Shown here one piece after another: positions 16,348-24,969 of a stretch of 64,000 bases of DNA (within the stretch, counting starts at the first letter, position 1; each line of letters starts with the position of its first letter). The DNA comes from Photobacterium chitinilyticum (GTDB lineage: Bacteria; Pseudomonadota; Gammaproteobacteria; Enterobacterales; Vibrionaceae). Under the pieces are notes generated by a model. It was not told where the DNA came from, ran no database searches, and was given only the letters and a program-made list of their open reading frames with translations. Where the stretch lies: the NCBI RefSeq assembly GCF_004104355.1, contig NZ_RJLM01000008.1:169434-233433 (forward strand), in the 5' to 3' direction. Position numbers and translations under genes: made by a program.

Positions 16348-16375
16348 AACGCCACTTTTCAAGTGGCGTTTTTAT
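16348..16375 (+). terminator. Terminator after hemL
   Basis: Perfect 10-bp stem AACGCCACTT / AAGTGGCGTT with a 3-nt loop and a T-run. The leftward small ORF at 16389-16496 would also read into it. Confidence 0.9.
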
Positions 16376-16388
16376 ACCAAGCGAAAAA

Positions 16389-16496
16389 TTACTGCCAGAA
16401 AAAGACCGCCAGCACAGCCAACACCACTAACACCCATACCGCCAGCGGAATTCTACGCTTTTTTTTTGTTTCACAGCCGCAGTCGCAACATCCCAT
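16389..16496 (-). CDS. Possible 35-aa Cys-rich single-pass membrane peptide
   Basis: A short frame in the 312-bp gap between hemL and the AI-2E-family gene encodes MGCCDCGCETKKKRR, then IPLAVWVLVVLAVLAVFFWQ. That is a four-cysteine head, a basic patch and one transmembrane helix of about 18 residues. An AGGG sequence lies about 5 nt before the ATG, within TTGAGAGGCTCAGGGCT. The head-stop-helix pattern and the SD are the only support. I do not recognise the family. It could be a small membrane or metal-binding peptide. It is convergent with hemL and divergent from the gene at 16601. Confidence 0.6.
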   Translation of the reverse strand: MGCCDCGCETKKKRRIPLAVWVLVVLAVLAVFFWQ

Positions 16497-16600
16497 AGCC
16501 CTGAGCCTCTCAATAGTTAAAATATTTGATTTATAAACCAAGCAGATGCAATTATAAACAACGCTCGATTCAGTGTTAACAAACAGAAAGGATAATTACA

Positions 16601-17686
16601 GTGCCCAAACCCTTTAAAGCCGAATCTCGTCACTGGTTGCTGATGGCCGCGCTGGCGCTTTCCGCCTATGCAAGCTATCGGCTGATAGAACCTTATTTGG
16701 GATCTATCGTAATGGCCTTTATCATTTCTCTGCTTTATTACCCCCTGCACGCCCGAATTGAAGCAAAGATCCCACGCCAGCCTAATTCGGCAGCAATGGT
16801 TTCTTGTACCTTGCTGACCTTTATCATCGTGATCCCGGTACTGATTGTATTCAGCTCCATCATCCACCAGGGGTCGACCTTTTCCAAGGAAAGCTATGGC
16901 TGGCTAACTTCCGGCGGTGCCAAGGAAGTCCTGTCACACCCCCTTACCGTAAAAGTACTATCACTCATCGATCAGTACTCTCCTTTCGAGCCACTTGATG
17001 CCCAGGCCGTAGTACAAAAGGTGGCGGCGGCGGCTTCTCAGTTCGGCGCCCAACTGCTCAATATCAGTGCCAAGCTCCTCGGTGATGCCACCAACTTTGT
17101 GATCAGTTTTATGCTGATGCTGTTTGTCCTGTTTTTTCTGCTTCGGGATCATAAGAAGATGGTGTCGGCCATTCGTCATGTACTGCCATTGTCCCGTAGC
17201 CAAGAAGATGCCGTGCTGACAGAAGTAGAGCAGGTTGCCAAGTCGGCAGTACTGGGATCATTTCTCACCGCCCTGGCCCAAGGGTTTGCAGGTGGTTTTG
17301 CCATGTGGCTCGCAGGCTTCCCCGGGCTATTCTGGGGCTCGATGATGGCTTTTGCCTCTTTTATTCCGGTATTCGGCACCGCACTTATCTGGCTGCCAGC
17401 CGCTATCTATCTGCTGCTGATCAACCAGTGGGAGTGGGCGCTGTTTTTGGCTGGCTGGGGGATCATTGTGGTGGGATCCATCGACAATATCCTCCGCCCG
17501 CTGCTGATGCAGGGCAATTCCAGCATGAATACTCTGCTGATCTTCTTCTCCATTCTGGGCGGCTTGCACCTGTTCGGCCTAATAGGCCTGATTTACGGAC
17601 CAATTATTTTTGCCGTCACCCTGGTGCTGTTCAAGCTCTACGAAGTCGAATTCAAAGACTTTTTGGACAATCAGGATAAAAATTAA
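16601..17686 (+). CDS. AI-2E (YdiK/PerM-type) family membrane protein
   Basis: 361-aa inner-membrane protein with about eight hydrophobic segments and the AI-2E transporter family layout. Two helices lie near the N-terminus (LLMAALALSAYASYRLI, IVMAFIISLLYYPL), followed by a soluble loop. The conserved C-terminal half contains LAGFPGLFWGSMMAFASFIPVFGT and LLIFFSILGGLHLFGLIGLIYGPIIFA. Members include putative AI-2 exporters and Na+/H+ antiporters, so the substrate is open. It starts at GTG 16601, with AAAGGAT about 8 nt upstream. A 12-bp-stem terminator follows. Confidence 0.88.
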   Translation: MPKPFKAESRHWLLMAALALSAYASYRLIEPYLGSIVMAFIISLLYYPLHARIEAKIPRQPNSAAMVSCTLLTFIIVIPVLIVFSSIIHQGSTFSKESYGWLTSGGAKEVLSHPLTVKVLSLIDQYSPFEPLDAQAVVQKVAAAASQFGAQLLNISAKLLGDATNFVISFMLMLFVLFFLLRDHKKMVSAIRHVLPLSRSQEDAVLTEVEQVAKSAVLGSFLTALAQGFAGGFAMWLAGFPGLFWGSMMAFASFIPVFGTALIWLPAAIYLLLINQWEWALFLAGWGIIVVGSIDNILRPLLMQGNSSMNTLLIFFSILGGLHLFGLIGLIYGPIIFAVTLVLFKLYEVEFKDFLDNQDKN

Positions 17687-17707
17687 GGCCGCTTCACCAG
17701 CAAGCGA

Positions 17708-17744
17708 CAACAAAGCCGCCCGCCAAGCGGCTTTGTTGCCTTTT
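17708..17744 (+). terminator. Terminator after the AI-2E family gene
   Basis: Perfect 12-bp stem CAACAAAGCCGC / GCGGCTTTGTTG with a 7-nt loop, followed by CCTTTT. Confidence 0.85.
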
Positions 17745-17814
17745 CATGCACAGTAATTTATGGAACAATTCGCGCCCTTAACTTAACTCCATGTAAAGCT
17801 AAACTGAGGCCATT

Positions 17815-18834
17815 ATGTCTTACACTGCTGCAAGCCAGGTTGTTGCCCGCCAGCTTGAGTTTTTTGAAAATCGCAAGGTCCTAGTCGTCGGTGAGCTCTC
17901 TGACTCATTCCCGCTTGAGCTGACACAGACGGCCAAGTCAGTGGCAGTATTTACCACCAATTATGGCTATCACCGCAGCATGAGCCGTCACAGCCAGATC
18001 CAGTCCTATTTTGGGGCCGAGCTGGTCGATGATGCCGATATCGACATGATCCTGCTGTACTGGCCAAAAGCCAAGGCCGAGGCGGAATATCTACTGGCCA
18101 TGGTACTGGCTAAATTCGGTCTTCAGACTGAAATTTGCATCGTCGGTGAAAACCGCAGCGGTGTGCGCAGTGCCGAAAAGCTCTTCAACCCCTACGGCCC
18201 ACTGACCAAGTATGATTCGGCCCGCCGCTGTAGCTTCTACTGGGGACGCTGTGATAACGCCGCTCCTGCCTTCGAACTCAGCAGCTGGTTCCGTAGCTAC
18301 CCCATCAAGGTAGCCGGAACGGAACTGACGATCCGCTCCCTGCCGGGCGTGTTCAGCCATGGCGAATTCGACAAAGGGTCGGAGCTACTGCTTGATACCC
18401 TGCCAAAACTGCACGGCAAAGTACTCGATTTTGGTTGCGGGGCCGGTGTCATTGGCGCGGTAATGAAAACCAACAACCCGGATATCGATCTGGAGCTGTC
18501 TGATATCAGCGCCCTGGCGATTGAATCAGCCAGAGATACCTTTAAGGTCAACAACTTAGAAGCTAGGTTTACCGCAACAGATGTCTACGTTGCTCTGGAA
18601 GGACCTTATGACTACCTTATCAGCAATCCGCCCTTCCATGCCGGCCTAAAAACCTTCTACGCAGCAACAGAAGATTTTATTGCCCAGGCACCACAGTATC
18701 TAAAACCGGAAGGTCAGTTGATCATTGTCGCCAACCGCTTTCTCCGCTACCCGCCTTTGATTGAAGCCAGCCTAGGCAGCTGCGAAACGGTTGCCAGTAC
18801 TAACAAATTCAATATTTACGCCGCGAAAAAATAG
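17815..18834 (+). CDS. rsmC: 16S rRNA (guanine-1207-N2)-methyltransferase
   Basis: 339-aa SAM-dependent methyltransferase that modifies G1207 of 16S rRNA in the 30S subunit. It shows the RsmC two-domain layout: a degenerate N-terminal Rossmann half (YTAASQVVARQLEFFENRKVLVVG) and an active C-terminal half. The active half has the SAM motif VLDFGCGAGVIGAV (about 202-215) and the catalytic NPPF motif in SNPPFHAGL (about 272). It stands alone, between a terminator and the chiS promoter region. Confidence 0.94.
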   Translation: MSYTAASQVVARQLEFFENRKVLVVGELSDSFPLELTQTAKSVAVFTTNYGYHRSMSRHSQIQSYFGAELVDDADIDMILLYWPKAKAEAEYLLAMVLAKFGLQTEICIVGENRSGVRSAEKLFNPYGPLTKYDSARRCSFYWGRCDNAAPAFELSSWFRSYPIKVAGTELTIRSLPGVFSHGEFDKGSELLLDTLPKLHGKVLDFGCGAGVIGAVMKTNNPDIDLELSDISALAIESARDTFKVNNLEARFTATDVYVALEGPYDYLISNPPFHAGLKTFYAATEDFIAQAPQYLKPEGQLIIVANRFLRYPPLIEASLGSCETVASTNKFNIYAAKK

Positions 18835-19143
18835 TGCTAGCGGGCTGGGAAATTACTCAGCCCTATCACTTCGACCTTCGAAATTAACGTCAATTAGCCT
18901 AATTTAGTGCCAATATCACCCCATAACCACGTTAAGATTGTCAATAATGTGTTTCGGCACACGCTTCCCTACTCACTTACTTGATCGCAAAAAAAAACTC
19001 AGTATAACTGGGAACATTGGTGTTTTTGCCGACTCGCTAAAAACGTCAAAAGTCACCCTCTTTATTTCAGTCAAACTGAGTTGCAATTAATCATTCGTTG
19101 AATTTTATCATCCATTTCCAATAGGTTAAGTTCAGGCACAGGA
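18835..19143 (+). promoter_or_regulatory. chiS upstream region with candidate sigma-70 promoter
   Basis: This 309-bp gene-free stretch contains a plausible promoter: TTGATC at 18981-18986, a 16-bp spacer, and TATAAC at 19003-19008. That would give a leader of about 130 nt before chiS. No strong rsmC terminator is evident; a weak GGCTG...CAGCC hairpin lies just after the rsmC stop. Confidence 0.45.
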
Positions 19144-22100
19144 ATGCAGAATACTACCCGTTTCAAGCGCCTCCAGCATACCCTTATGTTGGCTTTTCTG
19201 GTGCTCAGTATTACGCCGCTGACACTATCGGCTCTCTTTTTTCTCAATTCTCACACCAACGATCTCACCTCGCAGAGTACTAATCATCTGGCATCGCTAC
19301 TGGAAAACAAACAAAAGCAGCTCAATAGCTACTTTGCCGCCAGAGAATCTGAAGTACAGAGCTTTGCCCGCTCGGAGCTGGCCAATGCCAGTGGTGGACG
19401 TTTTTATGGATTGGTTGGCGCCTTCCACCAATTAGGCGATATTCCGTCGCTCACCAAGGGGATGGCTCCAAGCCGTTACTTCACCGAAACCCTAATCGCC
19501 AAGCCTCATAACAGTACCCATAGCGAAAATTATGTCGGTCATGAACGATATCGTCTGATGCATAAGCGCTATAACTGGGCATATGATGAGTATCTGAAAC
19601 GATCTGATTTTAGTGACATCCTGCTTGTCGATATCAAGGGCAATGTGGTGTATTCCGCCCATAGTCCCGATAAATTCAGCGCTAACCTGCTCGCCGACGA
19701 CACCCCTTTTATGGCCTTGAAGAAGACGTTTGTCACTATCAAGGAAAACACCCAACAACAGCAGGGCGAGCCGGAGCAAGTTCCTGTCGCCTTTACCGAT
19801 TTCACGGCCACTTCGTCAGGCAATGAAAATGCTGCCTGGTTTGCCGCCCCGATCATTCAGCAGGGCTACCTACATAGTTATGTTTTCTTCAAGCTGGGCA
19901 ACCAGTCGATTAGCGACTTTATCGCCGATACCAGCAGCAACTCAAACCATGTACAGACTTTGCTTGTCGGCAGTGACCACCAATCCCGCCTGCCAAACGG
20001 CGACACGCTGCCGCAAAATCTCTCGAGCCCGAGTATTGAGGAAGCACTGAACGGCCAAAGCGGTGTCGGCAGCTTCCTTAACTTTAACCAGATCCCGGTA
20101 CTGAGTGCCTTTGCCCAAATCGATGTACTGGGTAACCTCTGGGCGCTGGTGGTCGAATTACCCGAAGAGGAAGCCTTTGCCCGGATCCGCCAGCTGGAGA
20201 AAATATTTGCGGTCGCGATGATCACCGCCATTATCCTGGTGATCATTGCCTCTCACTGGCTCTCTAATTCCATCACGGCACCTTTGCTACGGCTTACCTG
20301 GGCGGCCGAACGCGTCTCCGCCGGAGACATGGAGCAAGAGATCACCAGCACCGAGCGCAGCGACGAAATAGGCCGCCTCGCCACCAGCTTTGCCCGGATG
20401 CAACGCTCGATCCGCGAGAAAATCAGCCTGATCCGTAAGCAAAATACTGAGCTGGAGCAAAATTTGCTGGTGATCCAGCAACAAAATGATGATTTGCAAA
20501 CAGCCGATAAGCTGAAGGATGAGTTCCTTGCAACCACATCGCATGAGCTACGTACCCCGCTGCATGGCATGGTTGGTATTGCCGAGTCACTGCTGGCAGG
20601 GGCGAGCGGCCCGGTTCAGCATACCCAGCGCCGACAGCTTGAAATGATGATAAACAGTGGCCAGCGCCTGACCAACCTGGTGGACGATCTGCTGGATTAT
20701 CACAAGATGCGCTATGGCGACATGGATATAAACAAACAGGCTGTGGATGTCGCTTCCGCGGTGCACCTGGTATTAGAACTATCCGGCCACCTGCTCGGCA
20801 GCAAGCCAGTCAGGATCATCAACCAGATCCCTGACGGTCTCCCGCCGGTGCTTGGTGACGAACAGCGTCTTGAGCAGGTGCTGTATAATCTCGTCGGCAA
20901 TGCCATCAAATACACCTCGGAAGGTAAAATCATCCTCTCGGCGACCATTTTGGAGAATCAGCTACGTATACAGGTCGTTGATACCGGACAAGGGATCCCC
21001 CCCGAACAGCTTGAGCATATTTTTGAGCCTCTGATCCAGGCCAATACTAATTCGGCCCGCTACCGGCAGGGATCGGGATTGGGGCTGTCAATCAGCCGCC
21101 AGCTCATAGAGCTGATGGGAGGCCGACTATATGTCAGCAGCCAACCAATGGTAGGGGCAACATTTAGCTTTACCCTTAACTTGGCATCGAAAGAAGATAT
21201 TGCCGATAGCCAGCTGGTCAATCGTCGTTCTCATTTCCAGGCACCCTCTCTGGATGCGGCTTTCTGCGAAACAGAAAACATACCGGATAATCCGGATGGC
21301 GAGCTGCTCCTGATTGTCGATGACGAACCCGTCAACCTGCAGGTATTGAACAATTTCCTTCGCCTCGAGGGCTACCGGGTCATAACTGCAGACAGTGGGC
21401 CTCAGGCATTGAAGCTGCTCGAGACCCAGCAACCGGCACTGATCCTGCTCGACATCATGATGCCTGAAATGTCCGGTTATGAGGTCTGCCAGCACCTTCG
21501 GCGAAAACATTCCCGTCTTGAGCTGCCGATCATAATGCTGTCTGCCCTGGGGCAGATTCAGGATCGAATCAAGGGATTCGATAGCGGCGCCAACGACTAC
21601 CTGACAAAGCCGTTTAACAAAGAAGAGCTGACGGCTCGAATCGGCGCGCATATAAAAGCAGGTCAGACAGAGATTCAACAGCAGAAAAATCAGGCACTAC
21701 AACAAGAAATTGAACGCAGGGAGCAAGTCGAGGCGGGTCTGCTAGAAGCTCAAACTCGCCTGCTTGGATTGCTGGAGTCGACCAGCGAAGCGATTCTCTG
21801 TGTCCAGGGCGGAGGCCGTATCCGCTATGCCAACAGTGCAGCGGGAAAGCTCTTCCACCGCGCACCGGAGCAGCTGGAACGACACAACATTGTCGATATC
21901 CTCGCGACTCACCTACCCGAAGATATCAGTAACAGCCATCACTACAACGGCAAACTGCTCTATCGCATCAGCGACGAGCTCATCACCTTGGATACCGATG
22001 TCATCAACCTTCCTGAAGAGTCCGGCCTCCAGCGCATGTTTGTGTTTGATAATAACGGCCCGGCCACCCTGCACCGAGTTGAAGTATTGGAGAGTGCCAT

Positions 22101-22530
22101 GGAAGTGCTCTCTGGCTTTGCTTTTGACGGTGACAAGGGATGCTTGCAGCAATTGCGGGAACTGGGGGGAGAGTTTACCCGACTGGCGGACAAGCTGGAT
22201 GATAATGGCCAAAATAAAGCAGATTCGGTACGCGAGCTGCTGGTTGAGGTAATGAAAGCCACCTTGAAGTTCTGGGAAGAATCATCCAATAAGACCAAGT
22301 TTGAATTGGCAGAGGAAAGTGGCTTATGGCGAGTCTACTTGGACCGCAGCACGCTGCAGACCCGTACGCTGGACAAGTATCTGCACCTTGAGACGCTGCC
22401 TAAAACTCCGCGCTGGCGTACCGTGCTCAATACCATCGATTTTGTACTTGAGCGCTGCAGCTATCCGAGTCCGGAACGCCATGAGATAGCCACGATGAAG
22501 AACAAGCTCCAGCATTTAATTGGCCAGTAG
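19144..22530 (+). CDS. chiS: Chitin-oligosaccharide sensor and transcription factor ChiS
   Basis: 1128-aa hybrid sensor kinase that controls chitin utilisation in Vibrionaceae. The order is TM1 (about 14-34), a periplasmic domain, TM2 (about 354-373), HAMP, HisKA with His467 in SHELRTPLHG, HATPase, and a receiver with Asp770 in LLDIMMPEMSG. A coiled linker follows, then about 250 residues that end in the region described as DNA-binding in V. cholerae ChiS. The length and the H/D positions are within two residues of the V. cholerae protein as I recall it. Established model: the periplasmic chitin-binding protein (next gene) represses ChiS until it binds chitin oligosaccharide, and ChiS then activates the downstream operon directly. 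A strong terminator follows. Confidence 0.95.
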   Translation: MQNTTRFKRLQHTLMLAFLVLSITPLTLSALFFLNSHTNDLTSQSTNHLASLLENKQKQLNSYFAARESEVQSFARSELANASGGRFYGLVGAFHQLGDIPSLTKGMAPSRYFTETLIAKPHNSTHSENYVGHERYRLMHKRYNWAYDEYLKRSDFSDILLVDIKGNVVYSAHSPDKFSANLLADDTPFMALKKTFVTIKENTQQQQGEPEQVPVAFTDFTATSSGNENAAWFAAPIIQQGYLHSYVFFKLGNQSISDFIADTSSNSNHVQTLLVGSDHQSRLPNGDTLPQNLSSPSIEEALNGQSGVGSFLNFNQIPVLSAFAQIDVLGNLWALVVELPEEEAFARIRQLEKIFAVAMITAIILVIIASHWLSNSITAPLLRLTWAAERVSAGDMEQEITSTERSDEIGRLATSFARMQRSIREKISLIRKQNTELEQNLLVIQQQNDDLQTADKLKDEFLATTSHELRTPLHGMVGIAESLLAGASGPVQHTQRRQLEMMINSGQRLTNLVDDLLDYHKMRYGDMDINKQAVDVASAVHLVLELSGHLLGSKPVRIINQIPDGLPPVLGDEQRLEQVLYNLVGNAIKYTSEGKIILSATILENQLRIQVVDTGQGIPPEQLEHIFEPLIQANTNSARYRQGSGLGLSISRQLIELMGGRLYVSSQPMVGATFSFTLNLASKEDIADSQLVNRRSHFQAPSLDAAFCETENIPDNPDGELLLIVDDEPVNLQVLNNFLRLEGYRVITADSGPQALKLLETQQPALILLDIMMPEMSGYEVCQHLRRKHSRLELPIIMLSALGQIQDRIKGFDSGANDYLTKPFNKEELTARIGAHIKAGQTEIQQQKNQALQQEIERREQVEAGLLEAQTRLLGLLESTSEAILCVQGGGRIRYANSAAGKLFHRAPEQLERHNIVDILATHLPEDISNSHHYNGKLLYRISDELITLDTDVINLPEESGLQRMFVFDNNGPATLHRVEVLESAMEVLSGFAFDGDKGCLQQLRELGGEFTRLADKLDDNGQNKADSVRELLVEVMKATLKFWEESSNKTKFELAEESGLWRVYLDRSTLQTRTLDKYLHLETLPKTPRWRTVLNTIDFVLERCSYPSPERHEIATMKNKLQHLIGQ

Positions 22531-22554
22531 CCTCACTACTTACCCCCACCAATG

Positions 22555-22578
22555 AGCCCGCCGCACGCGGGCTTTTTT
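22555..22578 (+). terminator. Terminator of chiS
   Basis: 7-bp stem AGCCCGC / GCGGGCT with a 5-nt loop followed by six T, 25 nt after the chiS stop. It separates chiS from the chitin operon. Confidence 0.9.
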
Positions 22579-22877
22579 CCGGCCGTGAACTATCCCTTTT
22601 TCTGTTCGAAAAAATACTATTCCAGCACAGAAAAACTGCTCAAATTTAGCGCGTCTCGCCTCCAAAAAGCCTTACTGGAACCTCAGAAAAAAATATATTT
22701 TGGTTTATGAGAAGCCAATCACAACAAATCAGGCTTTAAAATTTTCCGCAGGGAATTAACCCCAACAGCTACTATGCGTTACATCACAAAGAAAAAACAC
22801 ACTAATCAAGACTGCGTTAATAAAAGAATTAAGAAATAGTAAGTGCACACAAACATCATGAAACAGAGTCTATGAAC

Positions 22878-22893
22878 TGTGAGAATACGCACA
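22878..22893 (+). promoter_or_regulatory. Candidate CRP-binding site upstream of the chitin operon
   Basis: TGTGA-GAATAC-GCACA differs from the CRP consensus TGTGA-N6-TCACA at one half-site base. Catabolite control of chitin use by cAMP-CRP is established in Vibrio; the assignment here is by motif only. Confidence 0.55.
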
Positions 22894-22908
22894 TGGGACA
22901 ATATCTAC

Positions 22909-22919
22909 TGAGTGACTCA
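22909..22919 (+). promoter_or_regulatory. Perfect TGAGTGACTCA palindrome in the chitin operon control region
   Basis: An 11-bp perfect palindrome lies 15 bp downstream of the CRP-like site. It resembles the core of SlmA sites (GTGAGTACTCAC in E. coli), and SlmA takes part in chb activation in V. cholerae. The centre is one base different in length, so this is a candidate only. Confidence 0.4.
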
Positions 22920-22983
22920 ACAGTGAGGAATTAACGTTTTTTACAGCAACCACTGTCGTTTTGACGTTTTTAACGGGCTTTCA

Positions 22984-23003
22984 GATTGACGATCATGTCA
23001 ATC
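22984..23003 (+). promoter_or_regulatory. Inverted repeat GATTGAC-N6-GTCAATC upstream of the chitin operon
   Basis: A perfect 7-bp inverted repeat with a 6-bp spacer, spaced like a dimeric operator. It could be a ChiS or other activator site, or part of the transcript if transcription starts upstream. It cannot be assigned from sequence alone. Confidence 0.45.
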
Positions 23004-23060
23004 AGGGTTTTCCTTAAGGCACTTAGAGCCTACAAGGCCATTCGATCAGGGCGTATTTGT

Positions 23061-23099
23061 CACTCTGTCGGAGTGGGCTCAAAAGAAGCCCTTCGGGGC
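23061..23099 (+). promoter_or_regulatory. Structured leader of the chitin operon
   Basis: Two small hairpins are packed just before the binding-protein gene: CACTC-TGTCG-GAGTG (23061-23075), and GCCC-TTCG-GGGC (23088-23099) with an ultra-stable UUCG tetraloop. Alternative pairing of GGGCT with AGCCC would compete with the second one. They end about 49 nt before the ATG, so they could affect mRNA stability or translation. There is no T-run, so they are not a terminator. Confidence 0.4.
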
Positions 23100-23147
23100 A
23101 TTCATTTTCCATAAGTGAAACAATAAGCAATAGAGTAAGGAACAGCT

Positions 23148-24827
23148 ATGCTTGCCAATATAAAGAAAACCAAGTTAGCGCTAGCAGTCGTTGCTGCAGC
23201 CACTACAATGCTGACAGCACCGGTTGCATCTGCCGCCGACCGCACAGAGCTAACTATGGTACCTAAGTTCTACCCTACTTTTGTACGTAACTTTAACCCG
23301 TTCCTACAGACTCAGCTAGATACCGTTCAGGACTTTATCTATGAGCCTCTAGTCGTATTCAACGAACTGCAAGGCAACAAGCCTGTAATGCGCCTGGCGA
23401 CAGACTACTACATGTCTGACGACCTGCTAAAAGTAACTTTTGAAATCCGTGACGGCGTGAAATGGTCTGACGGTAAAGCGTTCACTGCTGAAGATGTTGC
23501 CTTTACATTTAACATGCTGAAGCAATACCCTGAGCTTGACCGTACTGGTATTAACCAGCGTCTGAAGTCAGTAAAAGCCTCTGGCGATAAAGTCACTTTC
23601 AATCTGACTGAAGCGAACTCAAACGTACCGTACTTGATTAACGAAGTATCAGTTGTTGCTAAGCATATTTGGAGCAAAATAGAAAATCCAACTCGCTACA
23701 CCAACGAGAACCCTGTCGGAACAGGTCCGTTCACCGAAATCGAGAAGTTCACACCACAGCTATACACCCAGTGCCGTAACCCAGAATACTGGGACAACAG
23801 CAACTTGGATGTAGACTGTTTGCGTCTGCCTCAGGTTGCTGGTAACGACCAGTTCCTGGGTCAGGTATTGAGTGGTCAATTCGACTGGACATACTCGTTC
23901 ATTCCGGATGTTGACAGCACTTATGCAGCAGCTACTCCTAACAATAAATATTGGTACCCAGCAGGTGGTAGCCAGGCCTTCATGTTCAACTATGAGTCGC
24001 CAAAGGCGGGCAACAACGAAGCGATCAACAACATCGACTTCCGCCGTGCTTTCTCTATGGCTATCGACCGTGAAACCATCATCGACATCGCATTCTACGG
24101 TGGCGGTGTAGTCAATGACTACGCTTCAGGCCTTGGTCAGGCATTTGCTTCTTGGTCTGACAATACTGTCTACAACAAGTACAAGCCATTTATGACTTAC
24201 AACGTAGACAACGCCAAAGCCTTGCTGAAAAAAGCCGGCTTCAAAGATTTGAACAACGACGGCTTCGTTGAAACACCTAAAGGTAAAAAGCTTGAGCTGG
24301 CCATTCAGTCTCCAAGTGGCTGGACTGACTTCAACAACACAGTACAGCTAGCTGTCGAAATGCTTGAAGAAGTGGGAATCAAAGCGAAAGCAAGCACGCC
24401 TGACTTCTCCGTCTACAACCAGGCGATGCTTGATGCCAAGTATGATGTTGCCTACACCAACTACTTCCACGGAGCAGATCCTTACACCTACTGGGATAGC
24501 GGTTACCACTCGCGCTTCCAGGCCAACCAGGGGATGCCTCGCTTTGCACTTCACTACTGGAAAAATGCTGAGCTAGACAAACTGCTTGAAGGTTTCTACA
24601 AGACGGCAGACCGTGACAAGCAGATGAATATGGCTCACAAGATCCAGAAAATCATTGCCGAAAATCAGGTAACAGTGCCGGTCATGTCTGGTGCCTACAC
24701 GTCTCAGTACAACACCGCGCGCTTTACTGGCTGGTGGAACGAGAAGAATCCGAAAGGCCGTCCAATGCCTATCACCAATACACAAGAACGTCTGTTACAA
24801 GTACTTGATCTAAAGCCTAAAGCTTAA
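23148..24827 (+). CDS. cbp: Periplasmic chitin-oligosaccharide binding protein
   Basis: 559-aa solute-binding protein of the peptide/nickel family (SBP_bac_5). It binds (GlcNAc)n in the periplasm and also gates ChiS. A signal peptide (KKTKLALAVVAAATTMLTAPVASA) precedes the mature start ADRTELTMVPKFYPTFVRNFNPF. Family landmarks include FEIRDGVKWSDGKAFTAEDVAFTF (about 100-125) and RRAFSMAIDRETIIDIAFYG (about 300-320). SD AAGGA lies 10 nt before ATG 23148. The coding sequence seems enriched in favoured codons, as expected for the abundant component. A stable hairpin follows before the permease genes, likely to set the high binding-protein:permease ratio. Confidence 0.93.
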   Translation: MLANIKKTKLALAVVAAATTMLTAPVASAADRTELTMVPKFYPTFVRNFNPFLQTQLDTVQDFIYEPLVVFNELQGNKPVMRLATDYYMSDDLLKVTFEIRDGVKWSDGKAFTAEDVAFTFNMLKQYPELDRTGINQRLKSVKASGDKVTFNLTEANSNVPYLINEVSVVAKHIWSKIENPTRYTNENPVGTGPFTEIEKFTPQLYTQCRNPEYWDNSNLDVDCLRLPQVAGNDQFLGQVLSGQFDWTYSFIPDVDSTYAAATPNNKYWYPAGGSQAFMFNYESPKAGNNEAINNIDFRRAFSMAIDRETIIDIAFYGGGVVNDYASGLGQAFASWSDNTVYNKYKPFMTYNVDNAKALLKKAGFKDLNNDGFVETPKGKKLELAIQSPSGWTDFNNTVQLAVEMLEEVGIKAKASTPDFSVYNQAMLDAKYDVAYTNYFHGADPYTYWDSGYHSRFQANQGMPRFALHYWKNAELDKLLEGFYKTADRDKQMNMAHKIQKIIAENQVTVPVMSGAYTSQYNTARFTGWWNEKNPKGRPMPITNTQERLLQVLDLKPKA

Positions 24828-24842
24828 TTTAGGTATTAACTT

Positions 24843-24865
24843 GCGGTGTGCACATTGCACACCGC
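24843..24865 (+). terminator. Intra-operon hairpin after the binding-protein gene
   Basis: 10-bp stem GCGGTGTGCA / TGCACACCGC with a 3-nt loop and no T-run. It lies in the 142-bp gap to the permease gene. Best read as a partial terminator or 3'-end stabiliser that lowers expression of downstream genes relative to the binding protein. Confidence 0.6.
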
Positions 24866-24969
24866 CTCTTCCCCCCTCTCTATTTGACAGTTATGGCGCT
24901 TTGCGTCAGGGGGATTTCTGTCCTGAATCTAGCACAGTACACAAATGCTGGATGATTAAGGTGTGAGTT

